DNA from: Candidatus Nomurabacteria bacterium
GTDB taxonomy: Bacteria > Patescibacteriota > Minisyncoccia > Phycocordibacterales > UBA9973
NCBI GenBank assembly: GCA_020846955.1
Contig: JADLCZ010000002.1
Coordinates: 1 to 13,134 of the forward strand
Length of the DNA: 13,134 nt
Reading direction: 5' to 3'
Part shown: piece by piece, positions 1 to 5,939 of the stretch
Numbering within the stretch: the first letter of the stretch is position 1
Layout of the letters: each line of letters opens with the position of its first letter
Program-made: the position numbers and the translations under genes
Notes under the pieces: model-generated
The model's database searches: none
What the model was told of the DNA's origin: nothing
Seen by the model: only the letters and a program-made list of their open reading frames with translations

Positions 1-461
1 AGCGACACTGCAAGTTTATACGCTTCAGATGCATCCATAGTACCACTCCCACCAACAGAGATGAACACAATGTCCGGGCTATCTATTTGTTCACGAACAT
101 CAGCCGGCAATTTGCCACTTGAAAGTGCTCCGAGGAAACATATAGAAATATTTTCTATTGAGAAAGAATAAATTGTATTGATATATTTTTGTTTGTCGTA
201 TTCTGCCTCGATACCAACACCTTTGAGGAATATTCCTTGAATCTCATAATCTCCTGGGCCAGAAATTTCGAATGGTACAGTATCGCCGTGACTAACATTT
301 TCAAAACCATTGAAATCTGAGTGATTCATTGTAGAGAGTGCAATACGAGCACCGAAGCGACTAGCCTTTTCTTTGGAATCTTTACCGATAGGATTGATAG
401 CCACAACAAGGTCACCTTGTTGTATTTTGAAAAACTCTTTTCCAAGATATGTGATAATCAT
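1..461 (-). CDS. MBL-fold metallohydrolase-like protein (C-terminus outside window)
   Basis: The first 153 codons of a gene read on the minus strand from an ATG at 461-459; the rest lies beyond base 1. The protein starts MIITYLGKEFFKIQ and runs through INPIGKDSK, the glycine-rich ISGPGDYEI and ICFLGALSSG to VFISVGGSGTMDASEAYKLA. This order is that of the UlaG-like branch of the metallo-beta-lactamase fold, as I recall it from Parcubacteria. Where active members carry a HxHxDH zinc motif, this one reads STMNHSDFNG, so the usual first metal site seems absent and the protein may not be a hydrolase. The start is supported by a TATAAT box ending six bases upstream. It follows the terminator of the hairpin-rich unit, so it is probably transcribed separately. 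The fold call is from remembered motifs; the substrate is unknown. Confidence 0.7.
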   Translation of the reverse strand, partial: MIITYLGKEFFKIQQGDLVVAINPIGKDSKEKASRFGARIALSTMNHSDFNGFENVSHGDTVPFEISGPGDYEIQGIFLKGVGIEAEYDKQKYINTIYSFSIENISICFLGALSSGKLPADVREQIDSPDIVFISVGGSGTMDASEAYKLAVS

Positions 462-467
462 GGGTCT

Positions 468-473
468 ATTATA
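468..473 (-). promoter_or_regulatory. -10 box for a leaderless MBL-fold gene
   Basis: The minus strand reads TATAAT here, ending six bases before the ATG at 461, so transcription should start at or next to the start codon. No convincing -35 is seen; the expected position falls in the T-run of the upstream terminator. Confidence 0.55.
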
Positions 474-491
474 ACAGGTTTTAAACAAATA

Positions 492-521
492 AAAAAGGGC
501 TTTTTTGTCAAAGCCCTTTTT
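492..521 (-). terminator. Rho-independent terminator of the hairpin-rich unit
   Basis: A 12-bp perfect stem (492-503 with 510-521, core AAAGCCC/GGGCTTT) around a 6-nt loop. Read on the minus strand it is followed by TTTTTTATTTGTTT-like sequence, as expected for intrinsic termination of the transcript coming from 802. It begins three bases after the stop codon at 524-526. Confidence 0.85.
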
Positions 522-523
522 TA

Positions 524-802
524 TTATTTATTTTTTTCGTGAGTATTATTACTCACGAAGAACTTATAATTTTTTATTATAAGTTCTCTTTCTTCCTTTT
601 CAGGAAGAATGAAGTACTTTTTAAGCGGTAAGTCTTTACCGCTTCTTTCTGTATTAATCTTATGATTAATACAATTAATTTCTCTTGCGAGCCATTCTGT
701 TGCCTGGCTCTCTAAAATTTTTTTTTGAAGAACTAGTTTATCTAGTTCTTCTTCCAGCTTGAAATATTCTTTTTCAAGCTGACTATTTTTCATTTTTTTC
801 AT
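524..802 (-). CDS. 92-aa hypothetical protein encoded by a chain of hairpins
   Basis: An open frame from ATG 802 to TAA 524 (an alternative in-frame ATG is at 793) with its own promoter (821-849) and terminator (492-521). I do not recognise the protein. It is rich in Glu, Lys, Leu and Ile; residues about 7-45 (SQLEKEYFKLEEELDKL and on) look like a charged amphipathic helix or coiled coil, and there is no signal peptide or membrane segment. The striking feature is the nucleotide sequence: bases 536-781, nearly the whole ORF, fold into eight consecutive stem-loops. An unbroken 92-codon frame in AT-rich DNA argues for real translation, but the unit could also be a structured RNA whose ORF is incidental. 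No Shine-Dalgarno sequence precedes the start, which is normal for this window. Function unknown. Confidence 0.5.
   Translation of the reverse strand: MKKMKNSQLEKEYFKLEEELDKLVLQKKILESQATEWLAREINCINHKINTERSGKDLPLKKYFILPEKEERELIIKNYKFFVSNNTHEKNK
536..781 (-). repeat. Array of eight consecutive hairpins
   Basis: In plus coordinates the paired arms are: 536-545/550-559 (10 bp, loop TTAT), 559-570/576-587 (12 bp, loop 5), 590-597/602-609 (8 bp, loop 4), 623-631/636-644 (9 bp, AAGCGGTAA/TTACCGCTT, loop 4), 650-659/664-673 (10 bp, TGTATTAATC, loop TTAT), 689-694/705-710 (6 bp, GAGCCA/TGGCTC, loop 10), 727-736/742-751 (10 bp, GAAGAACTAG, loop 5) and 755-764/772-781 (10 bp, CAGCTTGAAA, loop 7). All stems are perfectly matched and differ in sequence, so these are not copies of one repeat. 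Gaps between hairpins are 0-16 bases. The array is inside the 92-codon ORF and reads into the terminator hairpin at 492-521, making nine in a row. Confidence 0.93.
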
Positions 803-820
803 TTTTTTTTATTTTTTGGT

Positions 821-849
821 ATTATACACATAAAATGCTTAAAAGTCAA
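821..849 (-). promoter_or_regulatory. Sigma70-type promoter of the hairpin-rich unit
   Basis: On the minus strand TTGACT (844-849) and TATAAT (821-826) are separated by exactly 17 bases, the best promoter match in the window. The transcript should begin near 814, about a dozen A-rich bases before the ATG at 802. It is back-to-back with the S1 promoter. Confidence 0.8.
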
Positions 850-863
850 TGCTAAATCACCCC

Positions 864-892
864 TTGCAATATATACATATTTATAGTATATT
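864..892 (+). promoter_or_regulatory. Promoter upstream of ribosomal protein S1
   Basis: TTGCAA (864-869), a 17-base spacer, and TATATT (887-892). Start of transcription is expected near 899, giving a leader of about 118 bases before the S1 ATG, unusually long for this window. Confidence 0.6.
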
Positions 893-898
893 AGTTGA

Positions 899-985
899 GT
901 AATTATTAGCCCATTTGGGAATTAACCCTGTGATAGGTCAAACTTGAGCAGAAACCTAAATGTCCCGCTATAGAGCGGTTTTTTT
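899..985 (+). promoter_or_regulatory. Structured leader (possible attenuator or small RNA) before S1
   Basis: The leader can form an 8-bp stem CATTTGGG (912-919) with CCTAAATG (955-962, one G-U pair) closing a 35-nt internal region with short helices (927-929/935-937, 938-940/945-947). It ends in an intrinsic-terminator-like hairpin at 965-985. GGG 917-919 can instead pair with CCC 926-928, so mutually exclusive folds exist. This could attenuate S1 expression, or be an independent RNA of about 87 nt. I could not match it to a known riboswitch or leader family. Confidence 0.4.
965..985 (+). terminator. Early terminator hairpin in the S1 leader
   Basis: CCGCT (965-969), loop ATAG, AGCGG (974-978), then seven T (979-985). 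It lies between the promoter at 864-892 and the S1 start at 1017, so read-through is needed for S1 expression unless another promoter exists. Confidence 0.65.
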
Positions 986-1016
986 ACGCCCAAAACGTAC
1001 AAAATTTAAATTAATT

Positions 1017-2150
1017 ATGAAAAAAACAGATGAAAAAAATGTGCAAGATAGTGTAGATGCTATCGCTGAGCACGCAAAAGTCGAGCTTTCTAGTATTGGT
1101 AAAATGCTAGAGAAAACAGATCTTCCCCCACAATTGGAAGCTCTTGTTGAAGGTGAAGTTATTGCAATCGAAAAATCTGCGGTATATATCAATCTTGCTC
1201 CATTTGGAACAGGTATTATTTATGGCCGTGAATTTATCAATGCCAAAGATATAATCCGCAAGATCAACATAGGTGATGTTGTAAAGGCAAAAGTTGTTAG
1301 TGCAGAAAACGAAAACGGTTATGTAGAGCTCTCACTCAAAGAGGCAAAGCAAGCATTGATCTGGAACGAAGCCGAGAAAGCTATCAAAAACAAAACTTTG
1401 ATAGAAATCACAGTCAAGGAAGCCAACAAAGGTGGATTGATTCTAGAATGGCAAGGTATCTCTGGATTCCTACCAGCAAGTCAATTGAAGAGTGAGCACT
1501 ACCCACGTGTAGAAGATTCCGACAAAGACAAAATCTTGAAAGAATTGAAGAAATTGATCGGTCAAAGAATCAATGTAGTTATGATCTCAGCTTTGCCAAA
1601 AGAAGGCAAATTGATCTTCTCTGAGAAGGATAACAACCCAGAAGAACGCAAAGAAATTATCGGCAAGTACGCAGTTGGTGACGAGCTTGCTTGTACAGTA
1701 GCAGGAATTGTGGACTTTGGAATATTCTTGAAGATCGAAGATGGACTCGAAGGACTGGTGCACATATCTGAAATTGATTGGGGCCTAGTAGAAGATCCAC
1801 GAAGTATGTTCAAAGTTGGAGATCCAATCCGTGCCAAAATTATCGAAGTCAAGGACGGCAAGATTTCACTTTCTATCAAAGCTCTCAAAGACAATCCTTG
1901 GAAAGAATTCGAAGAGAAGTTGAAAAAGGGTGATATCATAAGTGGTGTTGTAATCAAATTCAACAAACACGGTGCATTGGTTTCAATCAAGCAAGGTGTA
2001 GCGGGATTGGTCCACAACTCAAGCTTCGGCTCAGAAGAGAAATTACGCAAGAGTTTAGAAATGGGCAAGACATACGACTTCCAAGTCACACTCTTTGAAC
2101 CAAAAGATCAAAGAATGACCCTAGTCTACCTAGATAAAGAAAATAAATAA
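1017..2150 (+). CDS. rpsA: 30S ribosomal protein S1 (four S1 domains)
   Basis: A 377-aa protein made of four S1 (OB-fold) RNA-binding repeats at about residues 43-108, 124-203, 219-288 and 304-373. Repeat 3 is the most canonical (VAGIVDFGIFLKIEDGLEGLVHISEI); repeat 4 has GVVIKFNKHGALVSI and GLVHNSS. S1 binds single-stranded mRNA and helps the 30S subunit start translation. Enterobacterial S1 has six repeats; four is usual in Firmicutes-like and Patescibacteria forms. The frame is open from an ATG at 960, but that start would add 19 residues encoded by the terminator hairpin at 965-985, so ATG 1017 is chosen; its MKKTDEKN start is typical of a soluble protein. There is no Shine-Dalgarno sequence. 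It is single-gene, between its leader and the terminator at 2162-2195. Confidence 0.93.
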   Translation: MKKTDEKNVQDSVDAIAEHAKVELSSIGKMLEKTDLPPQLEALVEGEVIAIEKSAVYINLAPFGTGIIYGREFINAKDIIRKINIGDVVKAKVVSAENENGYVELSLKEAKQALIWNEAEKAIKNKTLIEITVKEANKGGLILEWQGISGFLPASQLKSEHYPRVEDSDKDKILKELKKLIGQRINVVMISALPKEGKLIFSEKDNNPEERKEIIGKYAVGDELACTVAGIVDFGIFLKIEDGLEGLVHISEIDWGLVEDPRSMFKVGDPIRAKIIEVKDGKISLSIKALKDNPWKEFEEKLKKGDIISGVVIKFNKHGALVSIKQGVAGLVHNSSFGSEEKLRKSLEMGKTYDFQVTLFEPKDQRMTLVYLDKENK

Positions 2151-2161
2151 AATTATTTCTA

Positions 2162-2195
2162 AATTAAAAAACTCCCATATGGGAGTTTTTTAATT
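2162..2195. terminator. Strong bidirectional terminator
   Basis: A 15-bp perfect stem (2162-2176 with 2181-2195; core AACTCCC/GGGAGTT) with loop ATAT. A-tract and T-tract flank the GC core symmetrically, so it can end both the S1 transcript and the PaaX/Cas2-like transcript arriving from the other side. Confidence 0.9.
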
Positions 2196-2203
2196 CATCT
2201 AAA

Positions 2204-2239
2204 TATAACACTTTTAGACGGCCGTCTATATTTGTTATA
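2204..2239. repeat. Palindrome A, downstream of the PaaX/Cas2-like gene
   Basis: A perfect 14-bp palindrome TAGACGGCCGTCTA (2215-2228) inside a 36-bp dyad whose outer arms TATAACA (2204-2210) and TGTTATA (2233-2239) also match. The core recurs upstream of the same gene (2729-2754). The GC-rich core stands out from the AT-rich surroundings. Confidence 0.85.
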
Positions 2240-2241
2240 CT

Positions 2242-2715
2242 TTATTTTGATAATTTAAATACTTTTACACAATTTTTTATATTTAATAATTTTATATGAT
2301 CAACAAACTCTTTTGGTAATGGCCCATCACCTACCCATGCACTCTGTTGGATCATTTTGAAATCCCATAGTTTCAATTGTAATCGTAACCAATTTCTAAT
2401 TTTTCTTTGTTTCTCTGGAATATCGAACAAAACAAGTATTTGAGTATCTCCTGTTGGTTTAGTCTTAATATTTCGAAATAAAAAATATTTATTAACCTCT
2501 TTTCTATTAATTAGGATATTATTATCTTTAAAACCAATAATTCCCTTTTTGTTCAAGCGGTGTAAATTATTCAAAAATACTTGACGATTTTTTTTCTTTT
2601 TCTTTTGTACTAATTCATACAATACTTGTCTCTGTATTTTTATAGACCTGCATGACAAAAGATGGCTAATTATTAAATCACTAAATGAGGCCTCTAATTT
2701 TTGGTCTATATACAT
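2242..2715 (-). CDS. PaaX/Cas2-like winged-helix transcriptional regulator
   Basis: 157 aa. The N-terminal half (residues about 8-75) looks like a winged helix: helices ending in LYELVQKKKKK and VFLNNLHRLNKKGIIGF. The C-terminal half (about 88-155) has the Cas2-like ferredoxin-fold signature of PaaX proteins: ILVLFDIPEKQRKIRNWL, then FKMIQQSAWVG and PLPKEFVDHI. PaaX proteins are repressors; in Patescibacteria stand-alone genes of this kind are often labelled Cas2 although no CRISPR is near. The Cas2 nuclease aspartate after the first strand (LFDIP) is present, so nuclease activity is not excluded. The gene lies alone between two near-identical palindromes, one within its promoter, which suggests auto-repression. 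Its -10 box ends six bases before the ATG, so the mRNA should be leaderless. No cas1 or repeat-spacer array is in the window. Confidence 0.75.
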   Translation of the reverse strand: MYIDQKLEASFSDLIISHLLSCRSIKIQRQVLYELVQKKKKKNRQVFLNNLHRLNKKGIIGFKDNNILINRKEVNKYFLFRNIKTKPTGDTQILVLFDIPEKQRKIRNWLRLQLKLWDFKMIQQSAWVGDGPLPKEFVDHIKLLNIKNCVKVFKLSK

Positions 2716-2721
2716 AAATTA

Positions 2722-2750
2722 ATCATACCATATTTGGACGGCCGTCTAAA
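2722..2750 (-). promoter_or_regulatory. Promoter of the PaaX/Cas2-like gene
   Basis: On the minus strand TTTAGA (2745-2750) and TATGAT (2722-2727) are 17 bases apart; the -10 ends six bases before the ATG at 2715. The -35 match is weak. The centre of palindrome B falls between the two boxes, where a bound repressor would block RNA polymerase. Confidence 0.5.
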
Positions 2751-2754
2751 TATG
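2729..2754. repeat. Palindrome B (candidate operator)
   Basis: A 26-bp dyad with a single mismatch (2736/2747), arms CATATTT and AAATATG around GACGGCCGTC. The half-sites of palindromes A and B fit one consensus, CTAAATATGnTATA outward from the GC core, which suggests recognition by the same dimeric protein. Confidence 0.85.
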
Positions 2755-2778
2755 ATTTACATCTAAATTACAATTATT

Positions 2779-3336
2779 TTAATTATATTTTGTCATGGCT
2801 TTTTGGAGGTCATTTTTTACTACTTCTTCTATTATCATTGCTATCTTTTTAGAGATAGGTTCAAGTTGTTTCTGCTCTTCTTGTGAGAAATTGCCTAATA
2901 CATCTGGTTTGCGTACAATGCCAGATTCATCTAGGATCGATACTCCGATACGGATTCTTGTAAATTCTTTTGTACCCAATACACTCATGATTGATTTCAC
3001 TCCATTGTGTCCGCCGTCTCCCCTATCGTGCGAAATTTTTATTACACCTAATGGTAAATCTATGTCGTCGTGAACTACAATTATATTCTCAACTGTTGTT
3101 CCATATGTTTTCATCAAATATGGAATTACACGCCCGCTTTCATTCATGAATGTTTGCGGCTTTACCAATAGAACATCTTTGTCATCTATTCTTGTATTTA
3201 CAAGTTCTGATTCTGCATATTTATTTTTCTGCCAATTCAGATTTGAAAAAATATTATCATAAATAATCCATGCCACATTGTGTCGTGTATTTTTATATTC
3301 GTCACTCGGATTTCCAAGTCCAATTATTGTAAACAT
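2779..3336 (-). CDS. pth: Peptidyl-tRNA hydrolase
   Basis: 185 aa, the usual size. It cleaves peptidyl-tRNAs that fall off ribosomes, recycling tRNA. All family motifs are visible: GLGNP (6-10), NTRHNVAW with the catalytic His19, FMNESG with Asn65, VVHDDIDLPLG with Asp90, and GDGGHNG with Asn111. The frame is open for 42 more codons upstream, but those lie in the GC-rich REP-like element and have no homology to Pth, so MFTIIGLGNP is taken as the start. A TATTAT box ends six bases before that ATG, supporting it and a leaderless mRNA. Divergent from lepB. Confidence 0.96.
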   Translation of the reverse strand: MFTIIGLGNPSDEYKNTRHNVAWIIYDNIFSNLNWQKNKYAESELVNTRIDDKDVLLVKPQTFMNESGRVIPYLMKTYGTTVENIIVVHDDIDLPLGVIKISHDRGDGGHNGVKSIMSVLGTKEFTRIRIGVSILDESGIVRKPDVLGNFSQEEQKQLEPISKKIAMIIEEVVKNDLQKAMTKYN

Positions 3337-3342
3337 AGAGAT

Positions 3343-3348
3343 ATAATA
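3343..3348 (-). promoter_or_regulatory. -10 box of pth (leaderless)
   Basis: TATTAT on the minus strand, six bases before the chosen ATG at 3336. It separates the gene from the REP-like element and decides between the short and long start. Confidence 0.5.
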
Positions 3349-3360
3349 CCATAAATACAC

Positions 3361-3445
3361 CTCACCCCTAACCCCTAACCAGTATACTGGAGAGGGGAAA
3401 AGTTTCTCCCTTCTCCTGTACTCAGGGGAAGGGTCAGGGATGGGG
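3361..3445. repeat. GC-rich REP-like double-hairpin element
   Basis: A C-rich left half with two copies of CCCCTAAC and a G-rich right half enclose two hairpins: CCCCT-aa-CCAGTATACTGG-ag-AGGGG (3372-3397), with its perfect 12-bp centre at 3379-3390, and CCCTTCTCCTG (3408-3418) with CAGGGGAAGGG (3423-3433). The outermost arms (3363-3371 with 3434-3442) pair fully on the minus-strand RNA if G-U pairs count, giving a cloverleaf. Such CCCTAACCCC elements are often dispersed intergenic repeats; only one copy is seen here, so mobility is an inference. Confidence 0.6.
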
Positions 3446-3499
3446 CGCATTTTATAATACACAATACAAAATGCTATTCCGTCAAGTAGTTTTATATGT

Positions 3500-3505
3500 T
3501 AGAAT
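3500..3505 (+). promoter_or_regulatory. -10 box of the lepB-hisS-def-fmt operon
   Basis: TAGAAT ending nine bases before the lepB ATG at 3515; transcription would start about three bases before the ATG. The -35 is poor (TTCCGT, 17 bases upstream). Confidence 0.4.
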
Positions 3506-3514
3506 TCAACACAT

Positions 3515-4093
3515 ATGGAGGAAAAAAATTATGAGGGTAAGAATACTCTTTGGCAAAAAATTAAAGAAAATGTTATCGAGTTTTTAAAATTCGCATTTAT
3601 TGCAGTTATTATAGTACTACCAATTAGAATGTTTATTGCTCAACCATTTATTGTAAGTGGTCTTTCTATGTTCCCTACTTTCAACGATGGTGAATATTTA
3701 ATCATAGATGAACTATCTTATAATCTAGGTTCTATCAACCGAAATGATGTTGTAGTATTTCATTACCCAAACGACAAAAAAAAGTATTTTATTAAAAGAA
3801 TTATCGGCCTACCAAATGAAACTATAATCATAAATAATGGTGAAGTCACAATTAAAAACAAAGAGTTCCCAGAAGGATTTAAATTGGAACAAAATTATAT
3901 TAAAGAAAAGTTTTCTACTACAAGCACATATACCACAGGTCCAGATGATTACTTTGTAATGGGAGACAATCGTAATTATAGTTCCGACTCAAGAGCATGG
4001 GGTACATTAAATAAAAAATTTCTTGTAGGACGTGCATTTTTAAGATTATTGCCACTAAATAATATATCATATTTACCAGGTAAAATTAAATAA
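3515..4093 (+). CDS. lepB: Signal peptidase I
   Basis: 192 aa, typical of single-membrane-segment (Gram-positive-like) type I signal peptidases. It cuts signal peptides from secreted proteins at the outer face of the membrane. Residues about 21-41 form the anchoring membrane helix; the catalytic serine is Ser51 in VSGLSMFPT and the lysine Lys94 in KKYFIKRIIGLPNE; the late box is GDNRNYSSDSRAWG (150-163). First gene of a four-gene operon, with hisS starting three bases after its stop. A GGAGG just inside the gene precedes an out-of-frame ATG at 3531, which soon meets a stop, so 3515 is the real start despite lacking a Shine-Dalgarno sequence. Confidence 0.95.
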   Translation: MEEKNYEGKNTLWQKIKENVIEFLKFAFIAVIIVLPIRMFIAQPFIVSGLSMFPTFNDGEYLIIDELSYNLGSINRNDVVVFHYPNDKKKYFIKRIIGLPNETIIINNGEVTIKNKEFPEGFKLEQNYIKEKFSTTSTYTTGPDDYFVMGDNRNYSSDSRAWGTLNKKFLVGRAFLRLLPLNNISYLPGKIK

Positions 4094-4096
4094 AAT

Positions 4097-5395
4097 ATGG
4101 AAAAAAAGAAAAAATCAAACAAAGAACCAATATCATCTGTCAAAGGCATGCGTGATATTGTAGACGAGCAATACTATAGCTATCAAGGTTTTTTTGAAAA
4201 AGCTCAAGAAGTAGCTGTATATTATGGCTTCAAACCTATAGAGACTCCAATAGTTGAACAAGAAGAGCTCTTTGTGACAAGTATCGGTGTAGGTACAGAC
4301 GCTGTAGACAAAGAAATGTATACCCTCAAAACAAAAGGTGGTGACCACCTAGCACTGCGCCCAGAAGGCACAGCAGGTGCAATGCGAGCATATATCGAGC
4401 ATGGTATGCAAAACTTGCCACAACCAGTAATGCTCTACTACTATGGGCCAATGTTCCGCCATGACAGCCCTCAGAGAGGCCGTTACCGCGACTTTCGTCA
4501 ATTTGGACTTGAGGTAATGGGTACCGAGAAAAGTATCGTAGATGCATTGATTATCAAAACGACTGCAGTAATACTCGAAGAATGTGGTGCAGAAAATTTG
4601 TCTATTGATATCAACTCCATTGGCGACAAAGATTGCCGTCCTTCTTATTTAAGAGAGCTTACAAATTATTACAAAAAGCATATCAGTGATTTGGGCACAA
4701 TTGACAGGGAGCGCTTGAAAACCAATCCCCTTCGAATTCTTGATTCCAAGGATCCTAAAACTATAGCAATCAATGAAAATGCTCCAGACTCAATATCATA
4801 TCTGTGTCACGATTGTAAAAAGCACTTCAAAGAAGTCCTAGAATATTTAGAGAAGATGGATATACCTTATTCAATCAACAAGAATCTAGTAAGAGGACTT
4901 TCGTATTACACTCGAACAGTATTTGAAATTATTGAAAATGCTACAAATGATGATGGCCTACCTCCACTAACTATTGCTGGTGGTGGACGCTATGATTATT
5001 TAGGCAAGATGCTTGGTAGCAAAAAGGATATACCTGCTATGGGTGTATCTATTGGAGTTGACCGAGTTGTAGAAAGTGCTTGGTGCAACAAATTATGTCC
5101 TCGCATAAGCAAGAAGCCAAAGATGTATTTTATCCAACTAGGATTTGATGCAAAATTAAAATCACTAAATGTAATCGAAATACTTCGTAAAGCCAAGATT
5201 CCAATTGCTCAATCCTTATCAAAAGATAGCCTGGGTATACAATTGGCAGTAGCAGAAAAAATGGGAGTAAGATACGCACTTATCTTTGGTCAAAAGGAGG
5301 CACTCGAGGATTCTGTAATAGTCCGTGACATGACCAATCGCTCTCAAGAAACAATCAAACTCAACAAACTTTTAGAATATATTAAGGAACTTTAA
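4097..5395 (+). CDS. hisS: Histidine-tRNA ligase
   Basis: 432 aa, normal for bacterial HisRS. It attaches histidine to tRNA-His. Class II motifs are all present: motif 1 region in the first 60 residues (VKGMRDI...GFKPIETPIVEQEELF), LRPEGTAGAMRAY, motif 2 GPMFRHDSPQRGRYRDFRQF, the histidine-binding RGLSYYTRTVFEI, GGGRYDYLG, and motif 3 AMGVSIGVDRV. Residues from about 340 form the anticodon-binding domain (KMYFIQLG...). Second gene of the operon; def starts one base after its stop, so the pair is likely translated together. Confidence 0.97.
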   Translation: MEKKKKSNKEPISSVKGMRDIVDEQYYSYQGFFEKAQEVAVYYGFKPIETPIVEQEELFVTSIGVGTDAVDKEMYTLKTKGGDHLALRPEGTAGAMRAYIEHGMQNLPQPVMLYYYGPMFRHDSPQRGRYRDFRQFGLEVMGTEKSIVDALIIKTTAVILEECGAENLSIDINSIGDKDCRPSYLRELTNYYKKHISDLGTIDRERLKTNPLRILDSKDPKTIAINENAPDSISYLCHDCKKHFKEVLEYLEKMDIPYSINKNLVRGLSYYTRTVFEIIENATNDDGLPPLTIAGGGRYDYLGKMLGSKKDIPAMGVSIGVDRVVESAWCNKLCPRISKKPKMYFIQLGFDAKLKSLNVIEILRKAKIPIAQSLSKDSLGIQLAVAEKMGVRYALIFGQKEALEDSVIVRDMTNRSQETIKLNKLLEYIKEL

Positions 5396-5396
5396 T

Positions 5397-5939
5397 ATGG
5401 TAAAAATAATCCAAAGTGGACATCCAACATTGCGGGCACATGCACAGGCTGTACCAATCAAGGACATTGGTAGTCCAAAAATTCAAAAAATCCTTTCTGA
5501 CATGAAGAAATCTCTCGCTGGCGAAGATGATGGTGTAGCTATTGCCGCACCTCAGATAAACGTATCTTTACGAATATTTGTAATCTCTGGCAAGGTTTTT
5601 AACGAAAATTTTGTTCGTGGTGGTGCAAATATGGAAATGACAAAGAACGAAGATAAAGTATTTATAAATCCAAAAATAATAAAAATTTCGAGAGATAGAA
5701 AATTGTTATCAGAAGGTTGTCTGTCGGTAAGACCCATGTATGGCAAAGTTCGTCGTGCCACTCGTGCAAGCGTAGAGGCTTACGATGAAAATGGAAAGAA
5801 ATTTACTTTAAATGGTAGCGGATTATTGGCACATATATTCCAGCACGAGACAGATCATTTAGATGGAATACTCTTCATAGACAAAGCCAAGGATTTACAT
5901 GAAGAGCACCCAGGTATAGAATACAAAAATGGAAAATAA
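5397..5939 (+). CDS. def: Peptide deformylase
   Basis: 180 aa. Removes the formyl group from the N-terminal methionine of new proteins. The three metal-site motifs are present: GVAIAAPQ (46-53; a variant of GVGLAAPQ), EGCLSV (106-111, metal ligand Cys108) and QHETDHL (149-155, His150, Glu151, His154). A stretch rich in charged residues (70-87, NFVRGGANMEMTKNEDK) is slightly longer than in the E. coli enzyme. AAGGA lies before the ATG, one of the few Shine-Dalgarno-like sites in the window. Its last 11 bases overlap fmt, the enzyme acting before it in the formyl-methionine cycle. Confidence 0.95.
   Translation: MVKIIQSGHPTLRAHAQAVPIKDIGSPKIQKILSDMKKSLAGEDDGVAIAAPQINVSLRIFVISGKVFNENFVRGGANMEMTKNEDKVFINPKIIKISRDRKLLSEGCLSVRPMYGKVRRATRASVEAYDENGKKFTLNGSGLLAHIFQHETDHLDGILFIDKAKDLHEEHPGIEYKNGK

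Noticed and set aside
536..781. CRISPR array or copies of one palindromic repeat
   Set aside because: The stems have different sequences and there are no direct repeats of regular spacing.
920..962. Resemblance of CTGTGATAGGTCA...AGCAG to the bacterial SRP (4.5S) RNA core
   Set aside because: The GTCA and AGCAG boxes are there but the tip helix with its GGAA loop is missing and there are only six bases between the boxes; no long outer helix is seen.
960..1016. Upstream ATG start for ribosomal protein S1
   Set aside because: The added 19 residues would be encoded by the leader terminator hairpin and its T-run; the ATG at 1017 gives a normal S1 N-terminus.
2242..2715. Functional CRISPR-Cas2 adaptation gene
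   Set aside because: There is no cas1 or repeat-spacer array, and an N-terminal winged helix precedes the Cas2-like half, as in PaaX proteins.
3337..3462. Longer start for peptidyl-tRNA hydrolase
   Set aside because: The extension is encoded by the GC-rich repeat element, and a -10 box lies right before the shorter start with the conserved GLGNP six residues in.
3531..3580. ATG after a GGAGG as a start for lepB
   Set aside because: It is out of frame with the signal peptidase and ends at a stop after a few codons.
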